Positions 1-11,720 are shown, counted from the stretch's first letter. The stretch is 64,000 bases of DNA from Legionella jordanis (GCF_900637635.1 NZ_LR134383.1:1136501-1200500), one strand, 5' to 3'. The notes: generated by a model not told the origin, from the letters alone. A program made the numbers and translations.

Positions 1-473
1 CTTTAAAATCCAATCCCCGCATTATACAGCAGGCGGTGCAGCGCTATTTACTGCCCAATGTTGATGTTAATGGCATGGCTCGTTCTGTATTAGGACGTCA
101 AGCCTGGAACAAAGCTTCTGTCAGTGAAAGGCAAGAATTTTCCGAGGCATTTACTCAATTAGTCATTCGCACTTATGCCAGTCCTTTATCCGAGTACACC
201 GATGAAAGCATTAAATTTTTACCGGTGAGAGGTTCTCTTGATGGTCGATTTTTACGCGTCAATAGCGTAATTGTCCGCTCAAAGGGTAAAAACATTCCTT
301 TAAGCTACAGCTTGGTTTCTAAAAATGGCAGCTGGAAAATTTATGATTTCAGTGTTGAAGGGGTGAGTTTATTGCAAAGCTTTCGCTCCCAATTTGCAGA
401 AGCGTTAAGAAGCTCAAGTATGCAGGATATTATTAAACAATTGCACCAGCAATCAGGGAAAAAGGCAGCATAG
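1..473 (+). CDS. mlaC: MlaC, periplasmic phospholipid-binding protein (5' end outside window)
   Basis: The C-terminal part of the MlaC/Ttg2D family, which shuttles phospholipids through the periplasm between the outer-membrane MlaA complex and the inner-membrane MlaFEDB transporter. The frame is open to the window edge (first full codon at 3), so the start and signal peptide are missing. The segment NPRIIQQAV...LLPNVDVNGMARSVLG and the later KNGSWKIYDFSVEGVSLL are typical of the family. The stop overlaps the GTG start of mlaB by one base, so the two are translationally coupled. mlaF, mlaE and mlaD are presumably just upstream of the window. Confidence 0.88.
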   Translation, partial: LKSNPRIIQQAVQRYLLPNVDVNGMARSVLGRQAWNKASVSERQEFSEAFTQLVIRTYASPLSEYTDESIKFLPVRGSLDGRFLRVNSVIVRSKGKNIPLSYSLVSKNGSWKIYDFSVEGVSLLQSFRSQFAEALRSSSMQDIIKQLHQQSGKKAA

Positions 474-754
474 TGGATAAACAAGCTTTTAAACCATCAG
501 CGGAAATGACCTTTTCAACCGTTTCAAGAGATTGTGAACGCTTGGTCAAATATTTTCGGGAGCTGAAGGAGGATGTTATTCAGCTCGATTTAAGTGGCGT
601 AAAGCATTGCGATAGTGCTGGTTTGGCTTTACTAATTGAGGCCAAACGATTGAGTGCAACCAAAAAGAAACGCTGTGAGATTCACAATATACCTAAGGCG
701 GTCGAAACATTGGCCGAGTTTTGTGGTGTGGGTTCGATCTTAGGGCAAAGTTAA
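473..754 (+). CDS. mlaB: MlaB, STAS-domain subunit of the Mla phospholipid ABC transporter
   Basis: A 93-residue single STAS domain. MlaB binds the ATPase MlaF in the cytoplasm and is needed for transporter assembly and activity. The hallmark segment DLSGVKHCDSAGLALLIEAK (about residues 39-58) carries the DSAG turn found in STAS proteins. The start is GTG at 473, overlapping the mlaC stop by one base. The identity rests on the fold plus position after mlaC, because STAS domains are otherwise generic. Confidence 0.85.
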   Translation: MDKQAFKPSAEMTFSTVSRDCERLVKYFRELKEDVIQLDLSGVKHCDSAGLALLIEAKRLSATKKKRCEIHNIPKAVETLAEFCGVGSILGQS

Positions 755-773
755 ATTCCGCGGGAAAAGTTGT

Positions 774-3035
<2,262 letters not shown>

Positions 3036-3097
3036 AGCATCTAATTTTGCAAAAGATATAAAATACCTGGCTAAACGCCAATGAGCAGAGTTTGGCT

Positions 3098-3113
3098 GGC
3101 GGCTTAAGCCGCC
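3098..3113. terminator. 16-bp palindrome between convergent genes
   Basis: The perfect palindrome GGCGGCTTAAGCCGCC lies between the Nif3-like gene and the convergent gene ending at 3121. It lacks a T-run on either strand, so if it is a terminator it is not a classical one. It could equally be a protein-binding site. Confidence 0.4.
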
Positions 3114-3120
3114 GAGAATA

Positions 3121-4557
3121 TTAATTAATAACCAAGGGTGGGGTTGTTTCCTGCTTAGCCTGATAATTGTCCAGTAAAAATTCACTTAATTCGGGAACAT
3201 GATCATTTACTGCTGCCTTATCCGTTAATGATAATGGTTCTGACATGGGAGTTTGATGAGCCAGAAGGACTTTTTTCAATTCCTCTAGATAGGCAGGTGT
3301 TTGTCCTTTCCATGGAAGAGTGGTTTTCTCACCATTATAAGTAATTTCTAAAGCGTCATTATTCGCTTCAACATGAACCATATTGCAGTCTCTCAATGAT
3401 TCCAAAACACTGGGATCAACTTGCTGAACTTCAATTCCATCAATGACATAATGGCCATTGACCAAACAGACCCCACTGGGTTTTTGTTTCTCACCCGTGG
3501 AGTAAATCTGGCTGATTACGTTACAAGTTTTAGAAACTAATTTCCAGCTGAGATCCAGGGATAACCCGAGACCCATCCCGATTCCCTGTCCTGCAATACT
3601 CCCTGCTTGGCCTAGAACCCAGGCGAAAGTAATTCCACAAAATGTATTAACGATACGATCGGCATAAGTGGGAGCCAGAAGCATAATTCCAACTGCTGCA
3701 GGCGGTCCCATGAAGTATAGTAGGCTGCTGCTTAAAAATGCCGTTATGGCCAACCGACTGCGGACGAGTTTTGTCGATTTTCCTACCATTTCCCCCATGA
3801 TGTAGCCAGTGGTGTATCCTGCCAATTCCAGAGGTTTCCCGAGGAGGGGTTTCATGGCATGCATTATGGGGAAATCTTGTTTATATTTTGGATGTAAGCC
3901 ATCACACTGGCTAATGACGAAATTTAGAAGGCCATCCCATTCTTTTTCACTAAATCGAGGCTCAATGAGTGCATTGACTGCTTCAAAACGTCCCTTTTCA
4001 TTCAGCAACCGTTTGGCTGCTAATAAACAACAAGCTCGAGTGTCTTCATCAAAGATATTTGTTTGTGTAATTCCTAAGCACTTATTCAGAAGTTGCGTTA
4101 AGACAGCATTCTCGGGGGAACGCATGTAGTAAGTGGGATCAATTTGTGAGTTAATGTAAAGCACAATAGTGACCAACACCTGTAAACTGGTTAACTTCTC
4201 TTCCATGGCTGAATTCCATTCGGCGGAATTCAGATACTCCATTATTTGTATCATTTGCTCTTCTGAAATGCTTTTTTCTTCTTGCGACAAGTCGGAGTGT
4301 TCGTCAGTTGGAGTTCCTTTAATGGAAGCTAGTTTTTCAAGCAGTAATCTTTCAGGATGCAGCTCTTTATCCAATGCAATTAACCATTGTTCGATAAAAT
4401 TAATCTGTTTATTCCGTGTTTTTACATCTTTAGCCCCTAAAAACATGCTGAAGCGATTGGGACCTTCAGAATCCAGGTTAGTTTTGGTGAGACTTATGTA
4501 GTCTGCTCGAACCGACTGTAGCAGTGTTAAAAATTGATCTGAGAGTACAAAATGCAT
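3121..4557 (-). CDS. Uncharacterised effector-like protein with central hydrophobic region
   Basis: A 478-residue protein that I do not recognise. The ATG at 4557 is preferred over the GTG two codons upstream because GAGG lies 6 nt before it. Residues about 1-255 look helical and soluble. Residues about 260-345 are strongly hydrophobic and glycine-rich (SSSLLYFMGPPAAVGIMLL, then AGSIAGQGIGMGLGLSLDL), giving two or three possible membrane segments. After that comes a soluble C-terminal part with a polar, acidic tail. A long lone gene with no bacterial enzyme motif, a membrane insertion region and an acidic C-terminus fits a Dot/Icm substrate, but this is inference only. Confidence 0.6.
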   Translation of the reverse strand: MHFVLSDQFLTLLQSVRADYISLTKTNLDSEGPNRFSMFLGAKDVKTRNKQINFIEQWLIALDKELHPERLLLEKLASIKGTPTDEHSDLSQEEKSISEEQMIQIMEYLNSAEWNSAMEEKLTSLQVLVTIVLYINSQIDPTYYMRSPENAVLTQLLNKCLGITQTNIFDEDTRACCLLAAKRLLNEKGRFEAVNALIEPRFSEKEWDGLLNFVISQCDGLHPKYKQDFPIMHAMKPLLGKPLELAGYTTGYIMGEMVGKSTKLVRSRLAITAFLSSSLLYFMGPPAAVGIMLLAPTYADRIVNTFCGITFAWVLGQAGSIAGQGIGMGLGLSLDLSWKLVSKTCNVISQIYSTGEKQKPSGVCLVNGHYVIDGIEVQQVDPSVLESLRDCNMVHVEANNDALEITYNGEKTTLPWKGQTPAYLEELKKVLLAHQTPMSEPLSLTDKAAVNDHVPELSEFLLDNYQAKQETTPPLVIN

Positions 4558-4734
4558 AGTCACCTCATTCCATGTGTTGAAATATCGTCCTAATTTTTTA
4601 TATTACGAGATCTTTGATTAAATGCAATCTGAAGTGGTTAATTTTTATTAATTATCGGCCTAAGCAAAAAAAGTATGAATAATTTTTAACGACTTCATAG
4701 CAAATTTAATATGGCTATTTCAATATTTTTTCTA

Positions 4735-4763
4735 TTAACCTATTGAAAAACCGATGTTATAGT
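4735..4763 (+). promoter_or_regulatory. Probable promoter of the UbiA-family gene
   Basis: TTAACC at 4735-4740 as a weak -35 and TATAGT at 4758-4763 with a 17-nt spacer. The -10 is preceded by TGT, giving an extended -10 (TGTTATAGT). The start codon follows 37 nt downstream. Confidence 0.45.
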
Positions 4764-4800
4764 GACGGAACTTATATAAGAAACATCGGGCTAAAGGTTT

Positions 4801-5646
4801 ATGACGTCGCTAACAAATCTGTTCAAATTACTAAGATTGTCTCATTGGACGAAAGCCGCCTTTGTATTGCTTGGTGTTGTTTACGCAGGGGCTCCGGAGT
4901 TTTTGCCGGATGCTTTGTTGGCTGCTTTGTCTTTTTGTTTAATAGCCAGCGCAGTTTATATTTATAATGATTTTCAAGATAGAGAAGAAGATCGTTTGCA
5001 TCCGCAAAAACGTGAACGTCCACTGGCCTCAGGAGAAGTATCTCTTGATTTTGCCCTAAGCCTGCTGGCCATCCTTTTGATAGGAGGCCTGGTTCTTGCC
5101 TGGGCAATCTCAAGCACTCTGGCCGCTTTACTAGGCATTTATCTATTAATAAACTTAGCCTATAACCATCTGTTGAAAAGCATCCCCGTACTGGATGTTC
5201 TGTGTATCGCCAGCGGCTTTTTACTCAGGGTGCTGGCTGGAACCATCGGCATTGGTTTGCCCATTTCCTTGTGGCTGGCGGTGAGTGCCACTTTAATCAG
5301 CTTATTTATTGCCTTGTGCAAACGTCGTCTTGAAAAACAGTTGCATTTACTCTCGACACGGGCCGTACTTAAAAAATATTCTTCGCGTTTTTTAGATATC
5401 CTGATAGCGATTACGGCTGTCGCAAGTTTTGCGACTTACCTTTTATACACCATCTATGCTCGTGAAGAATCCTTCTATTTCTTATTAACCCTTCCTTTTG
5501 CAGCAATAGGTATTTGGAGATTTGCTTGGCTGAGTACCCGGGGTGCGGATATAGATGATCCCGTTTCATTGGTTTTCAATGATAATTTATCTCGTTTCAA
5601 TTTATTGTGTTTTCTGGTTTTGACTTTGATTGCACTCGCAAAGTGA
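4801..5646 (+). CDS. UbiA-family prenyltransferase (DPPR synthase-like)
   Basis: A 281-residue polytopic membrane protein of the UbiA superfamily. The signature NDFQDREEDRLHPQKRERP (residues 56-74) combines the NDxxD metal/pyrophosphate motif with the HPxKRxRP segment typical of decaprenyl-phosphate phosphoribosyltransferases rather than of 4-hydroxybenzoate transferase. The family moves a phosphoribosyl or aromatic group onto or from a polyprenyl donor. With a nucleotide-sugar dehydratase next door, a role in a lipid-linked sugar precursor is plausible, but the substrate is not determined by the sequence. Confidence 0.8.
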   Translation: MTSLTNLFKLLRLSHWTKAAFVLLGVVYAGAPEFLPDALLAALSFCLIASAVYIYNDFQDREEDRLHPQKRERPLASGEVSLDFALSLLAILLIGGLVLAWAISSTLAALLGIYLLINLAYNHLLKSIPVLDVLCIASGFLLRVLAGTIGIGLPISLWLAVSATLISLFIALCKRRLEKQLHLLSTRAVLKKYSSRFLDILIAITAVASFATYLLYTIYAREESFYFLLTLPFAAIGIWRFAWLSTRGADIDDPVSLVFNDNLSRFNLLCFLVLTLIALAK

Positions 5647-5825
5647 TAGACACTCAGCCTCTTCTTGCTGTTTATTGCCTAAAGAGCAATCAATCAAGTG
5701 TCAATCAGCCTGCAAGCTGACAATTCATGACATTGTCAACAAAATTATACTTCTCGAATCGAAGCTGTAGTAAGATAGCGATTTAATTAAATCGGACAGG
5801 CTGAAGGCTAAAGGATTTTTTAAAT

Positions 5826-7706
5826 ATGAAAAGCATTTATAATTTCGTATATAAGTTATATAAAAAACTGCCCGTTATTGCCTTTGATGTTTTGGCTATT
5901 CCAACAGCCTGGTATCTGGCGTATTGGTTAAGGTATAACCTCCAGCCTTTTCCCAGCAATTTGACCAGCACCTATTCAATTTTCTCTTTGTTGCTGTTAA
6001 CTGCCATTCAAGTCAGTTGCTACTATTATTTTCGCGTATATCGAGGCCTTTGGCGATTCTCCTCCCTAAAAGATGTGACAAGAATAATCAATGCCACCCT
6101 TTGCGCGACAGTATTGACCGTTTTAACACTCTATTTTGCCTCACTACTTGGTCATTTGCCGCGTTCCGTTTTACCACTTTATGACATTATTTTAGTGACT
6201 TTGCTCTGTGGGGGACGGTTGACCTTGCGGTTATACTGGGATTGGAAAGAAAAGGACAAAAGCAATGAACGAAAGCGTGTGCTAATTATTGGTGCAGGTC
6301 GCGCAGGAGACAGTTTGGTGCGTGATTTAAAACGCATCCAGATGTATTTGCCAATTGGTTTTGTTGATGACAATCCTCATAAAAGAGGTTTAGAGCTACA
6401 TGGTGTAAGGGTGTTGGGAACAACTCGGGATTTGGCTGATTTGGTAATCAATTTTAATATTGATCTCATCTTCATTGCTATTCCTTCTGCTCGTTCAGCG
6501 ACAATGCGACGCATTGTAAATTATTGCGAAGCTTCTAAAGTACCTTTCCGGACTTTACCTGGATTGTCCGCATTGGTCGCGGGCCGAGTGGAGGTTAATG
6601 CGCTACGCGATGTAAACATTGAAGACTTGTTAGGACGGGATCAGGTTCAATTGGAATGGGAAAAGATAGCTTCGAAAATAATGGGTAAAAGCGTCGTTGT
6701 AACAGGCGGCGGTGGCTCTATAGGTTCGGAATTATGCCGGCAAATCATGCTATTACGCCCGGCGAAGTTGTTAATTATTGATAATTCAGAGTTCAATCTC
6801 TATAAGATTGAATTAGAGTTGAAGCAAAAATTTTCAGACATTCCATTGCAGTTAGGCTTAGTTTCTGTAACGGACTCCACAGCAATTGATTTTCTTTTCC
6901 ACGAGTTTAAGCCTCAGATTGTGTTTCATGCCGCAGCCTACAAGCATGTACCAATGCTGGAGGAACAAGTAAGAGTCGCTGTACAAAACAATGTTATTGG
7001 TACGCAAGTTGTGGCTGAAGCCAGTGTGGCTGTCGGCGTGGAGAAATTTATTCTCATCTCAACGGATAAAGCGGTCAATCCAACCAATATTATGGGTACA
7101 ACCAAACGCATTGCTGAAATTTATTGTCAAAATTTGAACGAACGCGTTGCTACTCAGTTCATAACGGTGCGTTTTGGTAATGTGCTCGGTTCAGCAGGTA
7201 GTGTGGTTCCCTTATTTCAAAAGCAATTGCAAGTAGGGGGTCCTTTAACAGTGACCCACCCAGACATTCAGCGTTATTTCATGACCATTCCTGAAGCTTG
7301 TCAATTAATTTTACAAGCTATGGTCAATGGCCTAGGGGGAGAAATTTTTGTTCTGGATATGGGAGAACCCATTAAAATTAGTTATCTGGCTGAGCAAATG
7401 ATCCGCTTGGCTGGGAAAGAGCCGGGTAAGGATATACAGATTTCTTATACCGGATTGCGTCCTGGTGAAAAACTGTTTGAGGAGCTTTTCCATCCTTCCG
7501 AAGAGTTATCACAAACGGAACATGAGAAGTTATTTAAGGCTAAGTTTCGTCATCTGGAATGGAATGAACTCATGCAAACGGTTCGCATGCTCAATATGGC
7601 TTGTGCTATGCACAACAATAGCGAACTGTATATTCTGCTAAAAAGTTTGGTACCAGAGTTTAATTCTGAGATAGCTAAAGAGTCATTGACAAATGTTATC
7701 CAATAA
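5826..7706 (+). CDS. WbpM/PglF/CapD-type nucleotide-sugar 4,6-dehydratase
   Basis: A 626-residue membrane-anchored member of the UDP-GlcNAc 4,6-dehydratase family used in O-antigen, capsule or glycoprotein sugar synthesis. It has four N-terminal membrane segments (about 15-135), a CoA-binding-like Rossmann domain (VLIIGAGRAG, 152-161), then the catalytic SDR domain with GGGGSIG (294-300). The catalytic stretch STDKAVNPTNIMGTTKR has Met423 where classical SDRs have Tyr, plus Lys427. This is the non-canonical arrangement known for WbpM and PglF. The length matches the family. It lies 180 nt after the UbiA gene and may have its own promoter. Confidence 0.9.
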   Translation: MKSIYNFVYKLYKKLPVIAFDVLAIPTAWYLAYWLRYNLQPFPSNLTSTYSIFSLLLLTAIQVSCYYYFRVYRGLWRFSSLKDVTRIINATLCATVLTVLTLYFASLLGHLPRSVLPLYDIILVTLLCGGRLTLRLYWDWKEKDKSNERKRVLIIGAGRAGDSLVRDLKRIQMYLPIGFVDDNPHKRGLELHGVRVLGTTRDLADLVINFNIDLIFIAIPSARSATMRRIVNYCEASKVPFRTLPGLSALVAGRVEVNALRDVNIEDLLGRDQVQLEWEKIASKIMGKSVVVTGGGGSIGSELCRQIMLLRPAKLLIIDNSEFNLYKIELELKQKFSDIPLQLGLVSVTDSTAIDFLFHEFKPQIVFHAAAYKHVPMLEEQVRVAVQNNVIGTQVVAEASVAVGVEKFILISTDKAVNPTNIMGTTKRIAEIYCQNLNERVATQFITVRFGNVLGSAGSVVPLFQKQLQVGGPLTVTHPDIQRYFMTIPEACQLILQAMVNGLGGEIFVLDMGEPIKISYLAEQMIRLAGKEPGKDIQISYTGLRPGEKLFEELFHPSEELSQTEHEKLFKAKFRHLEWNELMQTVRMLNMACAMHNNSELYILLKSLVPEFNSEIAKESLTNVIQ

Positions 7707-7810
7707 CTATTGCGGAAGTTAAAGACTGGCTGGAAACAAGTTCTTTTTTTCTCAGGTTAGTTGTCATTAACAGTCACACATATGTGGTTTAGCCGAAATT
7801 GGAATATTTT

Positions 7811-8146
7811 ATGATCATTAGCTATGAAGATTTCGAACGCGTCGACATCCGCTCTGGAACAATCATAAAAGTTGAGGAGTTCCCTAGGGCAAAAAATCCG
7901 GCATTTAAGGTGTGGGTGGATTTCGGAAAAGAGATAGGTATATTGCAAACCTCAGCGCAAATCACTGCAAATTACAGCACTCAGTCACTTCTAGGAAGGC
8001 AAGTAGTGGGTTGTGTAAACCTTGGAGAAAAAAACATTGCAGGATTCAAATCCCAGTTTTTATTGCTGGGGTTCAAGGATGAAAAGGGGGACATTTGTTT
8101 AGTATCTGCTGAGCCGTCAGTCCCTAATGGTCAAAAATTGCATTAG
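7811..8146 (+). CDS. csaA: CsaA-like tRNA-binding-domain protein
   Basis: A 111-residue single tRNA-binding (OB-fold) domain, the size of CsaA. CsaA is a small dimeric protein with chaperone-like or export-related activity in Bacillus, and its bacterial role remains uncertain. Seen motifs are FERVDIRSGTIIKVEEFPRA near the start and LLGRQVVGCVNLGEKNIAGF and FLLLGF later. The ATG at 7811 matches the family's usual N-terminus. An in-frame TTG at 7799 would add four residues. Confidence 0.85.
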   Translation: MIISYEDFERVDIRSGTIIKVEEFPRAKNPAFKVWVDFGKEIGILQTSAQITANYSTQSLLGRQVVGCVNLGEKNIAGFKSQFLLLGFKDEKGDICLVSAEPSVPNGQKLH

Positions 8147-8245
8147 ACCTATATTTTGCCGCTTGAAGATTGAAAGCAAGCAGGCTGTCAATCAAACGAG
8201 TATAGACCGATGGATTCGCTCTATACTCGCTTAATAAATCTGCTC

Positions 8246-10882
8246 CTAAAATGAGGGTTGGGCGGAAACTGTCGAGGATTGTGCAATAACTTCTAAACTA
8301 ATTTCCACAGAAGATTGTTCCTTTTGATGTTCTTCAACTTTCAGTTGATCTTCTTGCTTATTTCCAACAGTAGCACCTTCATCATTAGCAATTTTTGTGG
8401 TAGCTGTTTCATCGTCTTCCTCTTTAGGTTTTGGACTTGAGCTTCCTTTATTCAATTTCTTCATTTTATCTGCTGAATCATTTTCCTTAACTTCCAAAAA
8501 GCTCAGTATAAATGTACTCTTATCTTTGAGTAAGTGAGTCAGTTTGCTCTGATCAAGGCTTTTCAAAAAATCATAACAATGTTTAAGGTTAGGGTTGGTC
8601 TCAAACTCTTCTTTGGTTAATCGATTGGGAATGGGCCTTAGTCTTAACCAGGACCACAGTTTTTCAAAGAAGCCAGCTTGTTGATAGTTAAAATTATCGA
8701 TTTCTTTCTGGATGAGTTTGCCGCTTTGTGTTTTAAGTTTAGTGAAGGCCTCTTTAAATCTTGAGGATTCCCTGTTTAAGTCCATTCCTAAATAGCTATT
8801 TAAGCAAGAAGAAAGACTCTTCCAATCTTCTGGGCAAAGTGGTTTTTCTGCAATTCTTGCTGAGAGCTTACGAACGGCAATAATTTGCAAGTACTTTCGA
8901 TAGTCTTTTTGAATCTGATTGATACTTCTTTTTAGCAGTTGAAGAGGCAAGCAATGATCTTGCTTAGTCGCTTCGGCTGCTTTCATGCACTGCTCCGCCT
9001 TGTCTAATGCATCATTGATTGCATAGATACATCGATCTTCTACAGAATTTTGTTCCACCAGATTTTGCAGAGTTTCTATTAATTGCCCAACTTCAGAAAA
9101 AGACTGGCCTGAGATGGGTTTCTCCTTAAATAAACGCAAGAGGACTTTTTCCACGTCTGGGTCAAGGAAAAGCGACAGACTGCTGCCATAAGGTTGCAGG
9201 ACTTGCTCAAGATCACCAAAGCTAATTGCCTCATAATGGAATAAATCAGTAAGGGCGTTTCGAATGGCAAAAACGTCTCGTCCTTCTACCTCGTTAAGTT
9301 TGGCTAGAAATTGTTGCGGGGGGAGGTTTAATAAATCTGAAGACAGCATTTGCAAACAAGTACCCAGTGAAATCCGTTGAGTGGGTATACCACGCGTCAA
9401 AGCCTCACTTAAAACGATTAGATTAAGGTGGGCATCACTTGGATGTTTAACCGCCTTTAATAGGTTCGTCGAAAGAAGATTCAAAGGACTGTCGCCTTTT
9501 AGCAGAAATTCTTTTAAAGCAATACCAATTTGATAGGACATCGAAGGAAGGAGATCGATACTCTTAAATGCTCGCATAACACCTTGGCGGTTATTAACGC
9601 AGACCCGGATTTCAGGTGGTGTATAGAGGGGAGAGGTTCTAATGTCTTTTATATTGGCTTTTTGACCGCGTAGCAACGCCTTGCGATCACTAACGAGTAT
9701 CCGATTATTTTCAACTAGGAAATTAGTGAGTTTAATGTCAGGATGAAATACATCAAGCGCTACCAACTCCTGACAAAATTCTGTAATTTGTGAAAAATAA
9801 ATCTGTGCTTCAGAAGCTATTTGTTCAGTGGGAGTCTTCTTGCACAGCTGAACTAAATTACCTTGTTTAGCCAATTGGCTTATAACAATAGGTTGATAAT
9901 GGTCGCCCATGTGATTCTCACTGTGCCGCATCATGTTGCCATAGTCTTGGGCAAAAAATCTGGCAACCCGGTTCGAGAGTAGGCGATGTTCTAAGGTTTG
10001 ATTGTCTCTATCCTCTTCACGAATGACTAAAGTAATCTCGTCCTCTTTTTCAGCAGATAAATTAAAGAAATAGTTATGGTTGTTAACTTGTCTTTTATTC
10101 AATGGGCCAATTTTTTGATTGGGAAAATGTTGGCCTTTGCTCATCCCCAAAGCACGAATTTCCATTTCAGCCTGGACCAGAGAAAGCATTGCCATGTGAT
10201 TTTCTAGCAGCTCTCGGAGCTCATCTGAGTTTTCAATTAAGTAAACCATCTTCAAATGGGTCATCAGCAATTGATTATAATTTCTGCTTGCTTCTTCTTC
10301 AGCATCTGTTTGATGAGCTTCCCTGAGCAGATTTTGAAGAATTAAAAAGCGTTCCTCCATCAGCTCATAAAATTGTTCAATGCTGTTTGGCTTTCTGCCA
10401 TTAACCTCAGAGCTGTCTTGTCCAGCAGCAGTTAAAGATAAACGGTCCTCTAGCTGTTTGTGAAGGGAATGGACGGTCTCGTTATCCTGGCTCTGTATTT
10501 TAAGCAGTCGAGCACAGGCAATGGAATATTCAGCTGCTTTTAATGAAAAGGAAGCATCTCGATGTATGCCAAAATGTTGTAATAAGTCATGCAATGAGGA
10601 CTCATTTTCTGTGGATTCTTGTTGATAATGCCATTTATAAACATCTTGCCTGAATCCAGGGTTTCGACACTCTTTGGAACCAGGTTCAAAAAAATCGGTC
10701 TCACTGCGATCAATGATTGCCCTAGAATACGCGTCAATTTGTTGCAATAAACACAGTTGCAAATAACCATCAGGTTCGGCTTCGTTAAATTGATCAATCA
10801 GCAGAGACAATTTACGAAAATAATGTTGGGAAGCAACGGTTGATGATGGGTTTGGTAATTTGGATAAAATCAGCTTGGGCAT
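8246..10882 (-). CDS. Large kinase-like protein, effector candidate
   Basis: An 878-residue protein with no family I can name, but residues about 270-480 resemble a eukaryotic-type protein kinase. A hinge-like ISQLAKQGNLVQL is followed by the catalytic loop HPDIKLTNFLV (His380, Asp382, Lys384, Asn387). Then comes VSDRK, where Asp399 would be the DFG aspartate in a DRK variant, and TSPLYTPPE (416-424) matching the activation-segment end TPxYxxPE. The usual beta-3 lysine is not obvious, with LVIREE (Arg288) at the expected place. The rest is helical, with a charged low-complexity tail (about 810-860) rich in Lys and Glu. Lone position and architecture suggest a translocated effector. Confidence 0.62.
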   Translation of the reverse strand: MPKLILSKLPNPSSTVASQHYFRKLSLLIDQFNEAEPDGYLQLCLLQQIDAYSRAIIDRSETDFFEPGSKECRNPGFRQDVYKWHYQQESTENESSLHDLLQHFGIHRDASFSLKAAEYSIACARLLKIQSQDNETVHSLHKQLEDRLSLTAAGQDSSEVNGRKPNSIEQFYELMEERFLILQNLLREAHQTDAEEEASRNYNQLLMTHLKMVYLIENSDELRELLENHMAMLSLVQAEMEIRALGMSKGQHFPNQKIGPLNKRQVNNHNYFFNLSAEKEDEITLVIREEDRDNQTLEHRLLSNRVARFFAQDYGNMMRHSENHMGDHYQPIVISQLAKQGNLVQLCKKTPTEQIASEAQIYFSQITEFCQELVALDVFHPDIKLTNFLVENNRILVSDRKALLRGQKANIKDIRTSPLYTPPEIRVCVNNRQGVMRAFKSIDLLPSMSYQIGIALKEFLLKGDSPLNLLSTNLLKAVKHPSDAHLNLIVLSEALTRGIPTQRISLGTCLQMLSSDLLNLPPQQFLAKLNEVEGRDVFAIRNALTDLFHYEAISFGDLEQVLQPYGSSLSLFLDPDVEKVLLRLFKEKPISGQSFSEVGQLIETLQNLVEQNSVEDRCIYAINDALDKAEQCMKAAEATKQDHCLPLQLLKRSINQIQKDYRKYLQIIAVRKLSARIAEKPLCPEDWKSLSSCLNSYLGMDLNRESSRFKEAFTKLKTQSGKLIQKEIDNFNYQQAGFFEKLWSWLRLRPIPNRLTKEEFETNPNLKHCYDFLKSLDQSKLTHLLKDKSTFILSFLEVKENDSADKMKKLNKGSSSPKPKEEDDETATTKIANDEGATVGNKQEDQLKVEEHQKEQSSVEISLEVIAQSSTVSAQPSF

Positions 10883-11044
10883 AATTCTTAAAATTAATTG
10901 AACAAATTGTACATAATATCACATATTCAAATTTGAACAATAAGTTAAGCCAATGTACTACGAATTAGGACTCAGTGAAACATTATAGAAGCTTGATTTT
11001 TTTTCTGAGAGAATAAAAATACAAATTCAAGTTAGGAGAGAGGA

Positions 11045-11653
11045 GTGAGAGTCATCGTCATGGGCGCAACCGGGACCATTGGAAAAGCCATCGTCGAGGA
11101 GCTGCAATCCCGGCATGAAATCATCCAAGTTGGCTACCATTCGGGAGATATCCAGGTTGATGTAACAGATAAAATTTCTATAGAAATGATGTTTAAGAAG
11201 GTGCAGCATGTTGATGCCGTTGTAATGGCAACCGGTAAAGTTCACTTTGGAGATTTCATGAAAATGCATGAGAGTGAATTTAATGTGGGTCTTAAAGATA
11301 AACTTATGGGGCAGGTGAATACCGTTCTTATTGGAAGACATTACCTCAATGAATGCGGTTCATTTACTTTAACGAGTGGTATCTTGAGTGATGATCCCAT
11401 TCGTTTCGGCTGTTCTGCCTCTTTGGTTAATGGAGCTCTGAATTCCTTTGTGGTGGCTGCTGCACTTGAAATGCCAAAAAAACAAAGAATAAATTGCGTA
11501 AGTCCCACCGTCATCAGTGAAGCTATGGATAAATATGCTGAGTATTTCAGAGGATTTGAGCCTATTCCTGCTGTTAGGGCAGCTTTAGCCTACAGTAAAA
11601 GCGTAGAAGGATTACAAACCGGTAAAATATATCGGGTAGGTTCTAGCTTTTGA
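11045..11653 (+). CDS. Short-chain dehydrogenase/reductase
   Basis: A 202-residue SDR. The N-terminal MRVIVMGATGTIGKAIVEEL carries the GxxGxxG nucleotide-binding turn. The protein is short for a classical SDR, and the catalytic YxxxK is not in its usual form (SCSASLVNGALNS region), so it belongs to an atypical subgroup. The start is GTG at 11045 with a strong AGGAGAG ribosome binding site just upstream. Substrate unknown. Confidence 0.75.
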   Translation: MRVIVMGATGTIGKAIVEELQSRHEIIQVGYHSGDIQVDVTDKISIEMMFKKVQHVDAVVMATGKVHFGDFMKMHESEFNVGLKDKLMGQVNTVLIGRHYLNECGSFTLTSGILSDDPIRFGCSASLVNGALNSFVVAAALEMPKKQRINCVSPTVISEAMDKYAEYFRGFEPIPAVRAALAYSKSVEGLQTGKIYRVGSSF

Positions 11654-11720
11654 GAGAAACAGATGTTTGGAAAATTATCCCGCCTGCAGTCTGCATAGCA
11701 ACGGGATTTATCATGTGAGT

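Noticed and set aside
3809-4501. Two plus-strand ORFs of about 110 codons inside the effector-like gene at 3121-4557
   Set aside because: They are antisense to a well-supported 478-residue ORF and have no motifs.
7757-7948. 63-codon minus-strand ORF over the start of the CsaA-like gene
   Set aside because: It is antisense to a conserved OB-fold protein and lacks a ribosome binding site.
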